A DNA stretch of 64,000 nt. It comes from Chitinophaga fulva (lineage in GTDB: Bacteria; Bacteroidota; Bacteroidia; Chitinophagales; Chitinophagaceae). Under the pieces are notes generated by a model that had not been told where the DNA came from, searched no databases, and saw only the letters and a list, made by a program, of their open reading frames with translations. Below, one piece after another: positions 46,507 through 54,209 of this stretch. Location: assembly GCF_012927205.1 (NCBI RefSeq), contig NZ_JABBGC010000001.1, positions 2,480,810 to 2,544,809 of the forward strand. Direction: 5' to 3'. Position 1 is the stretch's first letter. Each line of letters starts with the position of its first letter. The translations under genes were made by a program, and so were the position numbers.

Positions 46507-46551
46507 CCCCGGGCGTGAGCCCGGGGATTTCGTGATTCGGGGATTGCCCCG
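46507..46551. repeat. Two tandem GC-rich hairpins
   Basis: CCCCGGGC-GTGA-GCCCGGGG (46507-46526) has an eight-base stem with a GNRA-type loop. CGGGG-ATTG-CCCCG (46538-46551) follows after 11 bases. They lie between the LytTR gene and the tetR promoter, in an AT-rich setting, and lack a U-run. They could be a REP-like element or processing site. Confidence 0.6.
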
Positions 46552-46572
46552 CCCAACCCGCAAATTATTTTA

Positions 46573-46604
46573 TTTGCTAAATAAGACCGAAAGGTCTAAT
46601 TTTA
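46573..46604 (+). promoter_or_regulatory. tetR promoter with operator between the -33 and -7 boxes
   Basis: TTTG (46573-46576), a 20-base spacer, and TAATTTTA (46597-46604, one mismatch to TAnnTTTG) form a promoter. AGACC-GAAA-GGTCT (46584-46597) is a perfect inverted repeat with a 4-base centre lying in the spacer, the classic place for TetR autorepression. Transcription would start at about the ATG (46610). Confidence 0.68.
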
Positions 46605-46609
46605 GTATC

Positions 46610-47200
46610 ATGAACAAAGCAGCGAGAACGAGGCAGTTTATCATTGAAACGGCAGCGCCCATTTTTAACCAGAAAGGTGTGGCGGGCACGGCTATCAGTG
46701 ATATCATGGAAGCTACCCGGTTAGCCAAAGGCGGACTGTATGGTAACTTTTCCTCGAAAGAAGAAATCGTGGCGGAGGTATTTGATTACATCGCGGAGCA
46801 GGAAAAGCAGCGGCTTAAAGCTGTTACCGGGCCGGAACCGACAGCCTTAGCGAAGTTTGAAGCCCTGTTCTCGTACTACGCCCGTTTTCCGCTCAACCGT
46901 GACATTGCCGGTGGCTGTCCCATGCTCAATTTCGGCGTGGAAGCAGATGATACCAATCCGATCCTGAAAAAGAAAGTGCAGGAGCTGGTGCAGTATTTTC
47001 AACAGCGTATCCGGATGCTGGTACAGCTGGGCAAGGAAAACGGGGAATTCAAAAAAGACTGGGATGAAGATAAGTTTGCCGTGTTGATGTTCACCATGCT
47101 GGAAGGCGCCATTTTTGTCACCGGTATCATGAACAACAATCGTCAAATGCTGGTGGTACTGGATTTTTTAAGAAAGGAAATCAAACGTCACTGTAAATGA
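46610..47200 (+). CDS. TetR/AcrR-family repressor
   Basis: A 196-aa repressor. ATG 46610 gives the normal start MNKAARTRQFIIETAAPIFN; an upstream in-frame start at 46532 is rejected because it would run through the operator. The helix-turn-helix is visible as TAISDIMEATRLAKGGLYGNFSSKEEIVAEV (residues about 25-55; key residues SDIM, KGGLYGNF, KEEI). The C-terminal ligand-binding domain contains a TetR_C-type helix bundle with GGCPMLNFGVE. A matching operator lies before the next gene, so it probably controls itself and that hydrolase. Confidence 0.93.
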   Translation: MNKAARTRQFIIETAAPIFNQKGVAGTAISDIMEATRLAKGGLYGNFSSKEEIVAEVFDYIAEQEKQRLKAVTGPEPTALAKFEALFSYYARFPLNRDIAGGCPMLNFGVEADDTNPILKKKVQELVQYFQQRIRMLVQLGKENGEFKKDWDEDKFAVLMFTMLEGAIFVTGIMNNNRQMLVVLDFLRKEIKRHCK

Positions 47201-47241
47201 TGCAACGCCTCTTCTGCAGTGATTTTTTTTGTTCAAATAAT

Positions 47242-47255
47242 AAACCAATCGGTCT
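47242..47255 (+). promoter_or_regulatory. Second TetR operator upstream of the alpha/beta hydrolase gene
   Basis: AAACC-AATC-GGTCT has the same arrangement as the tetR operator (ANACC-N4-GGTCT, one base different in the left arm). It ends five bases before the hydrolase start codon, where a bound repressor would block initiation. Confidence 0.65.
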
Positions 47256-47260
47256 GAAAC

Positions 47261-48130
47261 ATGCAACACCAGGTTTTACCGCTGTCATTGCGGATGACAG
47301 CCTTCCTGCTATCCGGTATGAGTAAACCCTTTCCGGGGCTTACAGCCCGCCTGTTTTACCGCCTGTACTGTACGCCGCCCGGCACTAAAATCCGCTCGTC
47401 TCATCTGGAACTGCGCAGCGCGGCACAGCTGGACCATCTGACGGTTACCCGTTATCCGTTTGATGAACGGCCAATGACCATCACCACCTATCGCTGGGGG
47501 AGTGCTGACAAAAAAATATTGCTGCTGCATGGCTGGGGTGGCAGTCCGTTCCATTTCAAAAAACTGATCGATACGCTGGTTAAACAAGGGTATGAAGTTG
47601 TAGCCTACGATGCGCCTGCCCACGGTGATTCGGATGGCAAACGGACTAATCTCGTGCAATGGAGCCATGTGCTGGAACAGGTGATTGTCCGGGAAGGCCC
47701 GCTGTACGCCATTATAGGGCACTCACTGGGAGGACTAAACGCTGCACTGACACTTTCCCGCAGAACGGTGCAGGTGCCCCGGCTGGTCATGCTGAGCTGC
47801 GCACTGAGCGCCCCGGTGTTTTTTAATGAAGCCTTGCAGTTGTTCCGCATACATCCTGTAGTGATGCCGCCACTGCGGCAACTGATACATAAACGGCTAC
47901 GGGAAGACCTGGAAGAGCTGGACCTCCATCGTTATATCAATCAGATCAAAGCAGAAAAAATATTCTTCGCTTACGATACCACAGATACACTGGTGGACGA
48001 GAAGGAGGTCACTGCTTATGTGGAACAGTATCCATCCATACACGCAATGCGTATCACCGGTGAAGGACATTTCCGTATCATGCGCCAGGAGCCGGTAATC
48101 AGAGAGGTCATGCAGTTTCTTGAAAAGTAG
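47261..48130 (+). CDS. Alpha/beta hydrolase under TetR control
   Basis: A 289-aa cytoplasmic serine hydrolase. LLLHGWGGSP forms the oxyanion region, GHSLGG (about 150-155) the nucleophile elbow, and GEGHFRIM near the C-terminus supplies the His; the Asp lies in the YDTTDTLVDEK strand. The fold matches small esterases/lipases of general substrate. It starts 60 bases after tetR and has its own copy of the TetR operator, so it is likely induced when the repressor binds its ligand. The N-terminal 55 residues are an extension ahead of the core. Confidence 0.88.
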   Translation: MQHQVLPLSLRMTAFLLSGMSKPFPGLTARLFYRLYCTPPGTKIRSSHLELRSAAQLDHLTVTRYPFDERPMTITTYRWGSADKKILLLHGWGGSPFHFKKLIDTLVKQGYEVVAYDAPAHGDSDGKRTNLVQWSHVLEQVIVREGPLYAIIGHSLGGLNAALTLSRRTVQVPRLVMLSCALSAPVFFNEALQLFRIHPVVMPPLRQLIHKRLREDLEELDLHRYINQIKAEKIFFAYDTTDTLVDEKEVTAYVEQYPSIHAMRITGEGHFRIMRQEPVIREVMQFLEK

Positions 48131-48160
48131 ATTACTATCATCTTTGCCAATCATAACATT

Positions 48161-48188
48161 GCCCGGGGCCAGCGCTCCGGGCTTTTTT
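48161..48188 (+). terminator. Rho-independent terminator
   Basis: GCCCGG pairs with CCGGGC around a loop with extra GC pairing, followed by TTTTTT, 30 bases after the hydrolase stop. Confidence 0.88.
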
Positions 48189-48207
48189 GTCATTTCCGGC
48201 AACAAAC

Positions 48208-48238
48208 TTGCTTTACCCCGCTGAAATCAATATTTTTA
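48208..48238 (+). promoter_or_regulatory. Candidate promoter of the TIM-barrel gene
   Basis: TTG, a 20-base spacer and TATTTTTA (one mismatch to TAnnTTTG) lie 30 bases before the start codon. Confidence 0.4.
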
Positions 48239-48268
48239 GTCACCATTAATTTTAAAAACCCGCGTTAT

Positions 48269-49300
48269 ATGAGTAACATCAACAACCGCCGTCAGTTTCT
48301 GCGCCAAATGGGGCTGTATACGATGGGCATCGGTTTCCTGCCTTCTGTACTGGCAGCTTGTAATGAAGGTAAATCCACTAAAGGCACGAAAGACAGTTCC
48401 GCTCAACCGGGAGCCGGCGCTGGTACTGAAACGGCCAAAGAACTGTTCTTTAAAATCTCCCTGGCGGAATGGTCTTTCCACAAAGCGCTCTTCGCCGGTA
48501 AAATGAACCACCTCGATTTCGCAGCCCGCGCTAAAAATGAATTCGGTATAACCGGTGTAGAGTATGTAAACCAGTTCTTTAAAGACAAAGCGAAAGACGT
48601 GCCTTATATCCTCGACATGAAAAAACGTGCCGATGACAATGGTGTGCGCAATGTCCTGATCATGTGCGACGGGGAAGGAGAAATGGGCGACCTCGATGTT
48701 AAAAAACGTATGCAGGCGGTGGAAAACCACTACAAATGGGTGGAAGCGGCACAACTCCTCGGCTGCCACGCTATCCGCGTAAATGCGGCTGGTGAAGGTA
48801 AAGCGGAAGAAGTAGCTAAAGCAGCTATCGAGTCACTGACCAAACTGGCTGGTTTCGGAAAGGAACACGGCATCAATGTGATCGTGGAAAACCACGGTGG
48901 TTTCTCTTCTAACGGCAAATGGTTAAGCAATATCATGAAAACAGTGAACATGCCTAATTGCGGCACTTTGCCGGACCTGGGCAATTTCTGTATCAAAAGA
49001 AGCAAACCGGAAAACAATACGCCGGAAGCATGGGCCAAAACTACCTGCCTTGAAGAATATGACCGCTATGAAGGGGTGAAGGAGCTGATGCCTTTTGCCA
49101 AAGGTGTCAGCGCTAAAACGTATGACTTTGATGATGCCGGTAATGAAACAACCATCGACTACAAACGTATGTTACAAATCGTAAAAGATGCAGGATATAA
49201 AGATGGCTATATCGGTATTGAGTATGAAGGCAACCGCCTGTCAGAGGAAGAAGGGGTGAAGAAATCGAAAGAGCTGCTGCTGCGCCTGGGAGCTATATAA
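48269..49300 (+). CDS. Exported sugar-phosphate-isomerase-type TIM-barrel lipoprotein
   Basis: A 343-aa protein of the xylose-isomerase-like TIM-barrel family (AP endonuclease 2 fold). The N-terminus NRRQFLRQMGLYTMGIGFL is a twin-arginine-type signal ending in the lipobox LAAC (Cys at about 31), so it is likely a Tat-exported lipoprotein. Barrel segments include ISLAEWSFHKALFAG, GVEYVNQFF, VIVENHGGFSSNG and GYIGIEYEGNRLSEEEGV, with metal-ligand-type Glu, His and Asp in VENHGG, LPDLGNF and IEYEG. Such exported Bacteroidota proteins are thought to act on sugar derivatives; substrate unknown. Confidence 0.88.
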   Translation: MSNINNRRQFLRQMGLYTMGIGFLPSVLAACNEGKSTKGTKDSSAQPGAGAGTETAKELFFKISLAEWSFHKALFAGKMNHLDFAARAKNEFGITGVEYVNQFFKDKAKDVPYILDMKKRADDNGVRNVLIMCDGEGEMGDLDVKKRMQAVENHYKWVEAAQLLGCHAIRVNAAGEGKAEEVAKAAIESLTKLAGFGKEHGINVIVENHGGFSSNGKWLSNIMKTVNMPNCGTLPDLGNFCIKRSKPENNTPEAWAKTTCLEEYDRYEGVKELMPFAKGVSAKTYDFDDAGNETTIDYKRMLQIVKDAGYKDGYIGIEYEGNRLSEEEGVKKSKELLLRLGAI

Positions 49301-49309
49301 GATGTTGAA

Positions 49310-49384
49310 ATTTTTTGATTTACGATTTTTTGATTTAAAGTATGCATGGTCTTTTTTAAATCAAAAAATCGTAAATCAAAAAAT
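49310..49384. repeat. 30-bp perfect inverted repeat between convergent genes
   Basis: A 30-base AT-rich arm (49310-49339, containing TTTGATTTACGATT) is matched exactly by its reverse complement at 49355-49384, with a 15-base loop. It begins 10 bases after one stop and ends 11 bases before the other. It could act as a bidirectional terminator. Confidence 0.88.
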
Positions 49385-49394
49385 CACTAAATGA

Positions 49395-50237
49395 TTATTT
49401 GAACCTTTGCTTCAGAAAGGCGATGGTATGCGTATAGGCGTCTTTGGTAGCTTCGCTGTTGTAAATAGGGTTACTGGGGTTAGCGAAGGCGTGTTCTGCA
49501 TCATAACGTTTAACCGTTAACGTTTTACCTGCCTTTTTCATGTTTTGCTCAAACTCGTCCACGATCTGTGGGGTGATGCCTTTGTCTTTATTGGCGAACA
49601 GCCCCAATACCGGACCATGCAGCTGTTTCAGCGCATTCACATCCTTCTCCGGCATACCATAATACATCACACAACCCATGTTCCTGTCGCCATTGATCAG
49701 GGCTGATTGCAGTGCGATAGCGCCGCCGAAGCACCAGCCCAGCGTTACAATATTTGCCGATTTGCCGGCATAATTGCGGGCGCCTTCCATGATCGCTTTC
49801 AGCCGTTCCCTGGGTACCGACTGCATGGTTTTGGCTGCTTCCTCCCGGTTGGTGGCCACTACTTTGTCGTACATGTCTACTGCCAGTACGTTCACCGAGC
49901 CGCCGAGGTCGTTGTAAAGTTTTTCGGATTCCTTTTTTACGTAGTCATTCAGGCCGTACCATTCCTGGAATACAAACAGGTATTTGTCGGTAGGCTTCTT
50001 TGCTTTAAACAGAAAACCGTAGGCTGTTTTACCATCAGGTGCCGGGAAGCTCACTTCCGTGCCGGCGGTTCCCTGGTAGGTGTAGGGGAGCGGGTCCTTG
50101 TGTGCCATCCGGAAGTCTTCCCGGTTGGCGAGCCCGGTAAATTCTGTCACGGCGTCTGTATGGCAGCACGGCGCTGTTTGTGCGTGCAGCCCGAGTGCGC
50201 TGCCCAGTGTCAGCAGCAGTAAGGATAGTTTTTTCAT
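49395..50237 (-). CDS. Exported dienelactone hydrolase-family protein
   Basis: A 280-aa alpha/beta hydrolase with signal peptide (1-20, ending LHAQT). The nucleophile is the Cys of GWCFGG, not a Ser, as in dienelactone hydrolases, with Asp in the FANKDKG region and His in AEHAFAN. The N-terminal insert around residues 30-60 (TGLANREDFRMAH) is shared by secreted Bacteroidota members. Periplasmic location indicates a role outside classical chloroaromatic degradation. Substrate unknown. Confidence 0.87.
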   Translation of the reverse strand: MKKLSLLLLTLGSALGLHAQTAPCCHTDAVTEFTGLANREDFRMAHKDPLPYTYQGTAGTEVSFPAPDGKTAYGFLFKAKKPTDKYLFVFQEWYGLNDYVKKESEKLYNDLGGSVNVLAVDMYDKVVATNREEAAKTMQSVPRERLKAIMEGARNYAGKSANIVTLGWCFGGAIALQSALINGDRNMGCVMYYGMPEKDVNALKQLHGPVLGLFANKDKGITPQIVDEFEQNMKKAGKTLTVKRYDAEHAFANPSNPIYNSEATKDAYTHTIAFLKQRFK

Positions 50238-50329
50238 AAATGGAGCGCTTTAATTGTACTAAAATTACAAAAATGTCGGGTGAATCGCTAATAGGTGCTA
50301 TCTGCCGGTGCAGGCCGTTATATAGTCAA

Positions 50330-50363
50330 TAAAAAGGCCCGGAGTGGATACACGCCGGGCCTT
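50330..50363 (-). terminator. Rho-independent terminator of the FecR-like gene
   Basis: AAGGCCCGG pairs with CCGGGCCTT around a 12-base loop. On the minus strand it is followed by a run of Ts, 20 bases past the FecR-like stop. Confidence 0.85.
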
Positions 50364-50382
50364 AATAACGTTGATGGATATA

Positions 50383-51177
50383 CTAAAAGTTGAGTATCAC
50401 TTTGTTCTTGTCAACTTTGTATTTAAAGCCTTGCTGGTCGCTGAGATTACTGAGCACATCATCGAGGGAAGCGTTGAAGAAGAGCGCTTCTGTAATGACA
50501 CGGGCTTTGGATGCATCGCCTCGCATTTCCACTTCCACGCCAAACCAGTCCTCCAGTATGCGGGATACGGCCATTGGATTGGCATTCTGGATGCGAAGGA
50601 TATCGGAGAGCCAGGTTTCCAGCTCTTCGGGATGGTAGGTTTCTTTTTCCATCAGGTCTATCTCACGGTTGGCCAATACCATTTGTCCGCGTTCCAGCAC
50701 TTCCGGTTGATTGTCGGTGGAAGAATGATAGGACTTGCCCACCCGGCTGGAACCTTTCAGCTGATAGTAGGTTGCTCCCTGCTGGCTGGTAAAAGAACGC
50801 ATCCGGAAAGAGGTGCCCAGTACGGTGGCCTTGAGGATGGCGCTGGTGACGGTGAAACTGTCTTTGCCAGGCTTCACATCAAAAAAAGCATCTCCGTCAA
50901 GGATAACGGAACGGTTGCCGGAAGCGTAATCTGCCGGAACATGGAGGGTAGACGCGGAATTCAGGATCACGGTCGTGCTGTCAGGCAAAGTGATTTCGGT
51001 ACGGCTGCCAGTCTTTCCCTCATGCTGTTGATACTGGACGCCCGGAGCTTTTAAATCAGCAATCGTATTCACCGGTGTTTTCGGTGACGCTGGCTCCCGC
51101 AATTTCCAGGTCAGTAAAACGATAACGCCTAAAGCCACTAAAATCAATGCATAAAGCCAAGTACGGGATTTCTTCAT
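50383..51177 (-). CDS. FecR-like membrane protein lacking the sigma-binding domain
   Basis: A 264-aa protein that starts directly with a membrane helix (WLYALILVALGVIVLLTW, residues 7-24), so there is no cytoplasmic anti-sigma domain of about 80 residues as in the other two FecR proteins here. The periplasmic FecR domain is intact (TEITLPDSTTVILNSASTLH, then GDAFFDVKPG, VLGTSFRMRSF) and is followed by the C-terminal STN-like domain (ETWLSDILRIQNANPMAVSR, then LFFNASLDDVLSNLSD). No ECF sigma gene lies nearby. It may signal through another partner, act as a decoy, or have lost its sigma function. Confidence 0.85.
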   Translation of the reverse strand: MKKSRTWLYALILVALGVIVLLTWKLREPASPKTPVNTIADLKAPGVQYQQHEGKTGSRTEITLPDSTTVILNSASTLHVPADYASGNRSVILDGDAFFDVKPGKDSFTVTSAILKATVLGTSFRMRSFTSQQGATYYQLKGSSRVGKSYHSSTDNQPEVLERGQMVLANREIDLMEKETYHPEELETWLSDILRIQNANPMAVSRILEDWFGVEVEMRGDASKARVITEALFFNASLDDVLSNLSDQQGFKYKVDKNKVILNF

Positions 51178-51493
51178 ATTTCCGGGTGTTTGTCAACAGA
51201 AAAGCCTAAAAATAAACAAATAAACTGCTCCGGGCAAGATTTCCCCTCGTTTAACAGGAGCGCTGGTACCATTCCCGGATTTTTTTTTCGGTATAATGTT
51301 TAGATATTATATGTAGATGATAACATATTTGATAGAATGCTACCGGATAAATTCTGTCCCGGTACAGTCCACTTTTTCGCGGGCAGCAATTTTTGAAAAG
51401 CAATAGACAATATCGGTTTATGCTATTAAAAATATCTGCTGATATTATAATGATTTTTGTTTAGGATGCAGGCGCACCCTAACTTTGCGCCTC
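51178..51493. other. Intergenic region between divergent FecR-like and proline dehydrogenase genes
   Basis: A 316-base AT-rich divergent promoter region. It holds the proline dehydrogenase promoter at its right end; otherwise I see only poly-T and AT-rich tracts and no coding sequence. Confidence 0.7.
51456..51487 (+). promoter_or_regulatory. Proline dehydrogenase promoter (near-consensus, leaderless)
   Basis: TTTG (51456-51459), a 20-base spacer, and TAACTTTG (51480-51487) match the Bacteroidota consensus exactly. The box ends six bases before the ATG at 51494, so the transcript should have essentially no leader. Confidence 0.8.
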
Positions 51494-52672
51494 ATGGAAA
51501 AGCAGCTAACTTTATCATTCGATAATACGGCTATTGCATTTGAGGCAAAGACCGACAAGGCGTTAAAAAAAGCCAACTTTCTGTTCAGCAACATCGGAAA
51601 GCCGTGGCTGGTGAAAATGGGCGCAGCACTCACTCCGCTGGCGTTCAAACTCAGACTACCGATCAAAGGCATTATCAAAAGCACGATATTCTCCCAGTTC
51701 TGCGGGGGGGAATCCCTGGATGAGGCGGCACACACGGCGCTGCAACTGGGAAATTACCATGTGGGCGTAGTGCTCGACTATGGCGTGGAAGCCATGGAAG
51801 GCGAAGAAAGCTACGATCATGCGGTACCTGAATTTATCCGGGCCATCCAGTATGCGGCCAGCAAACCGGATATTCCGTTCATCGCGATCAAGATCACCGG
51901 CTTTGCCCGCTTTGAGCTGCTCGAAAAAGTACACTGTGGCGACACCCTCACCCCACCAGAACAACAGGAGTATATCCGTGTCCGTTCCCGCGTTCATTCG
52001 GTGTCGGAAGCGGCTGCCCAGTATAAGGTAGGCCTGCTGATCGATGCGGAAGAGTCATGGATACAAAAACCGGTAGATGACCTGACGGATGAAATGATGT
52101 CGCTGTTCAACCGTCATGAAGTGATCGTGTACAATACTTTCCAGATGTATTGCCACGACCGTTACCCCTTCTTGCAAAAGTCACTGGAAAAAGCTGCTAA
52201 AGAAGGTTACCTGCTTGGGGCTAAACTGGTACGTGGCGCCTATATGGAAAAGGAAAACAAACGCGCGGCCGAGAACAACTACCCGACACCTATCCAGCCC
52301 AGCAAAGAAGCTACAGATAAAGATTACAATGCTGCAGTACAGTTCTGCCTGGAGCACCTGGACAAGCTGGGGGTATTCTTCGGCACGCACAACGAAAACA
52401 GCTGTATGCTCGCTGCCCGTACCATGGATGAAAAAAATATCCCGCACAACCATCCGCATGTCAGCTTCTCACAGCTGCTGGGTATGAGCGATAATATTAC
52501 CTTCAACCTGGCGCATGCAGGCTATACGGTCACTAAATACCTGCCATATGGCCCGGTAAAAGACGTGATGCCTTACCTGATCCGCAGAGCACAGGAAAAC
52601 ACCTCCATTGCCGGTCAAATGGGCCGCGAACTGTCGCTGATAAGAAAAGAAATGAAGAGACGCGGCATATAA
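51494..52672 (+). CDS. Proline dehydrogenase (monofunctional)
   Basis: A 392-aa flavoenzyme that oxidises proline to pyrroline-5-carboxylate. ATG 51494 is chosen over TTG 51485, which falls inside the -7 promoter box. Diagnostic segments are FIAIKITGFARFELLEKV, LLIDAEESWIQKP, NTFQMYCHDRYPFL, GAKLVRGAYMEKEN (the RGAY active-site motif), FGTHNENSCMLAA and a C-terminal YLIRRAQENTSIAGQMGREL containing the RRxxEN substrate-binding motif. No aldehyde dehydrogenase domain is attached, so the second step of proline breakdown is encoded elsewhere. Confidence 0.95.
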   Translation: MEKQLTLSFDNTAIAFEAKTDKALKKANFLFSNIGKPWLVKMGAALTPLAFKLRLPIKGIIKSTIFSQFCGGESLDEAAHTALQLGNYHVGVVLDYGVEAMEGEESYDHAVPEFIRAIQYAASKPDIPFIAIKITGFARFELLEKVHCGDTLTPPEQQEYIRVRSRVHSVSEAAAQYKVGLLIDAEESWIQKPVDDLTDEMMSLFNRHEVIVYNTFQMYCHDRYPFLQKSLEKAAKEGYLLGAKLVRGAYMEKENKRAAENNYPTPIQPSKEATDKDYNAAVQFCLEHLDKLGVFFGTHNENSCMLAARTMDEKNIPHNHPHVSFSQLLGMSDNITFNLAHAGYTVTKYLPYGPVKDVMPYLIRRAQENTSIAGQMGRELSLIRKEMKRRGI

Positions 52673-52680
52673 CTGTGATG

Positions 52681-52867
52681 GCCATGATGATTGCTGATTT
52701 CCCTGATTAGCGAAGATCAGATCGGTAATAACAAGATTATAAAGCATAAAAAAGAGAGAATACCGCTTGATAACATATCAAGCGGTATTCTCTCTTTTGT
52801 CGTGTCAGCTTTTTATTGCTGTTCGCTTCGATCTTCGCTAATCAGGGAAATCAGCAATCATCATGGC
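52681..52867. repeat. Nested inverted repeat: 38-bp perfect arms around a 23-bp hairpin
   Basis: The outer arms 52681-52718 (GCCATGATGATTGCTGATTT, continuing CCCTGATTAGCGAAGATC) and 52830-52867 are exact reverse complements. Inside, 52750-52772 pairs exactly with 52776-52798 over a 3-base loop and ends in TTTT, a good terminator. The arms lie between the two convergent stops, 8 bases after that of proline dehydrogenase and 2 bases before that of the SusD gene. Confidence 0.93.
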
Positions 52868-52869
52868 TA

Positions 52870-54180
52870 TCAGTTGTTGGCTTCGTTCATCGGTATTGGA
52901 TACCGTGACCAGACATCGTCGCCTGCTCTGTCTACAGGCAGCTGGTTAAGCCGGTTGTACCTGCGCATATCTATCCAGCGGTGGCCTTCCATGAACAGGG
53001 AATAGCGGCGCTGATAGAGCAGCTCGGTGATGAGCGCGTCTGTTGTGAGAGCACCGGCGTAAGGAGTCTGGTTATGGCCTGTCCTGATCCTGTTAAGCGC
53101 CACAACGGCATCCGGGAATTGTCCCAGTTGTATTTTGGCTTCGGCATAAATCAGGACCAGTTCCTCATTCCGGATAATGGAGATGGGGCTGCTCAGGGTA
53201 GGCCAGAGTGTCAGATCGCGGTTGCCGGTGAGGCCCACGCTGCTTACGGGAGAGGTACGCAGCGCCGTTTTGGTGATACGGTCATCACCCGCTATGATAT
53301 CCGTGGCAAACGAAGGATGTGCTACCCTTACTTCCCCGGTAGCATTAGGCTGCAGGTACATGGGGTTTATCAAGTCGCCACCATTGGTGGAGTAAGCACT
53401 GAATACTCCTTTGGTAAAAGGACCGTTCAGGTCAAAGAAAGATTCATTCAGGGCTGTCAGTGCGGCGGCCCAGTTTTTCCGGTAGATGTGCACCCTTGCG
53501 GCAATAGCCCGGTTGAATTTCAGCAGTCCGGCAGCATCTTTGAAACCGGCGAAGCCGTCGGAGAGCGGGAAGAGCACTTCAGCTCCGGTGAGGTCTGCTT
53601 TGCCGGCATCAAGGAATTTCAGCACAGAGTCCAGGACAATGCCCGGATTGGTGATGATAGGTCCCAGGTTGGCATTGTCAGCCACCGGGATTCTGGCGCC
53701 GTTGGAATCCGTCATGTTGATGTTCAGCAGCAACTGATAACCGATCAGCGTTTCTGCAAAACCCTGGAAGGCTTTTTTCTGCGCGTCGCTGGCTACTTCG
53801 GTACGGGTGGTCTTCAGCGCCTGCATGAGGATAAAACACTGGCGGGCCACCTGGTACCGGGCCGCAAACGGATTGGTGATGTAGAATGTATTGTTGTCCA
53901 GCTCTTTGGAACCTCCACCCAGCATATCGGTTGTCCAGCGTGGCTCGGAGCCGGAGAAGCGGTATTGCTCGCGTCCCAGTACGCCAAAACCGTCGAGGTA
54001 GGTGCCGAAGCTGTTGCGTAACCCGGATTCTGCACCGGTAACCAGGTTAAAAAGATCACTCCGGCTGGGATTGACGACGATGCCGCCTACCACCGGTGTA
54101 TTCAGACTGTTGATTTCTCCTTTCTGGCAGGCACTCAGGGCGAGCAGGACGCCGGACAGGTATATAATAAGCTTCTTCAT
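52870..54180 (-). CDS. RagB/SusD nutrient-binding lipoprotein (locus 3)
   Basis: A 436-aa surface lipoprotein with lipobox LSAC (Cys at about 18). It is shorter than the SusD of locus 2, and the SusD helices are recognisable (ARQCFILMQALKTTRTEVA, then LLKFNRAIAARVHIY) with the C-terminal signature LLYQRRYSLFMEGHRWIDMRRYN and YPIPMNE. It lies 29 bases downstream of its SusC. Ligand unknown. The convergent proline dehydrogenase gene shares the nested inverted repeat beyond the stop. Confidence 0.9.
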   Translation of the reverse strand: MKKLIIYLSGVLLALSACQKGEINSLNTPVVGGIVVNPSRSDLFNLVTGAESGLRNSFGTYLDGFGVLGREQYRFSGSEPRWTTDMLGGGSKELDNNTFYITNPFAARYQVARQCFILMQALKTTRTEVASDAQKKAFQGFAETLIGYQLLLNINMTDSNGARIPVADNANLGPIITNPGIVLDSVLKFLDAGKADLTGAEVLFPLSDGFAGFKDAAGLLKFNRAIAARVHIYRKNWAAALTALNESFFDLNGPFTKGVFSAYSTNGGDLINPMYLQPNATGEVRVAHPSFATDIIAGDDRITKTALRTSPVSSVGLTGNRDLTLWPTLSSPISIIRNEELVLIYAEAKIQLGQFPDAVVALNRIRTGHNQTPYAGALTTDALITELLYQRRYSLFMEGHRWIDMRRYNRLNQLPVDRAGDDVWSRYPIPMNEANN

Positions 54181-54209
54181 TTGTTACAGTTTTAATAGTC
54201 AGATAATGA

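Noticed and set aside
52981..54021. 346-residue plus-strand open frame opposite the locus 3 SusD gene
   Set aside because: The SusD frame carries the signal, lipobox and conserved motifs; the opposite frame has none.
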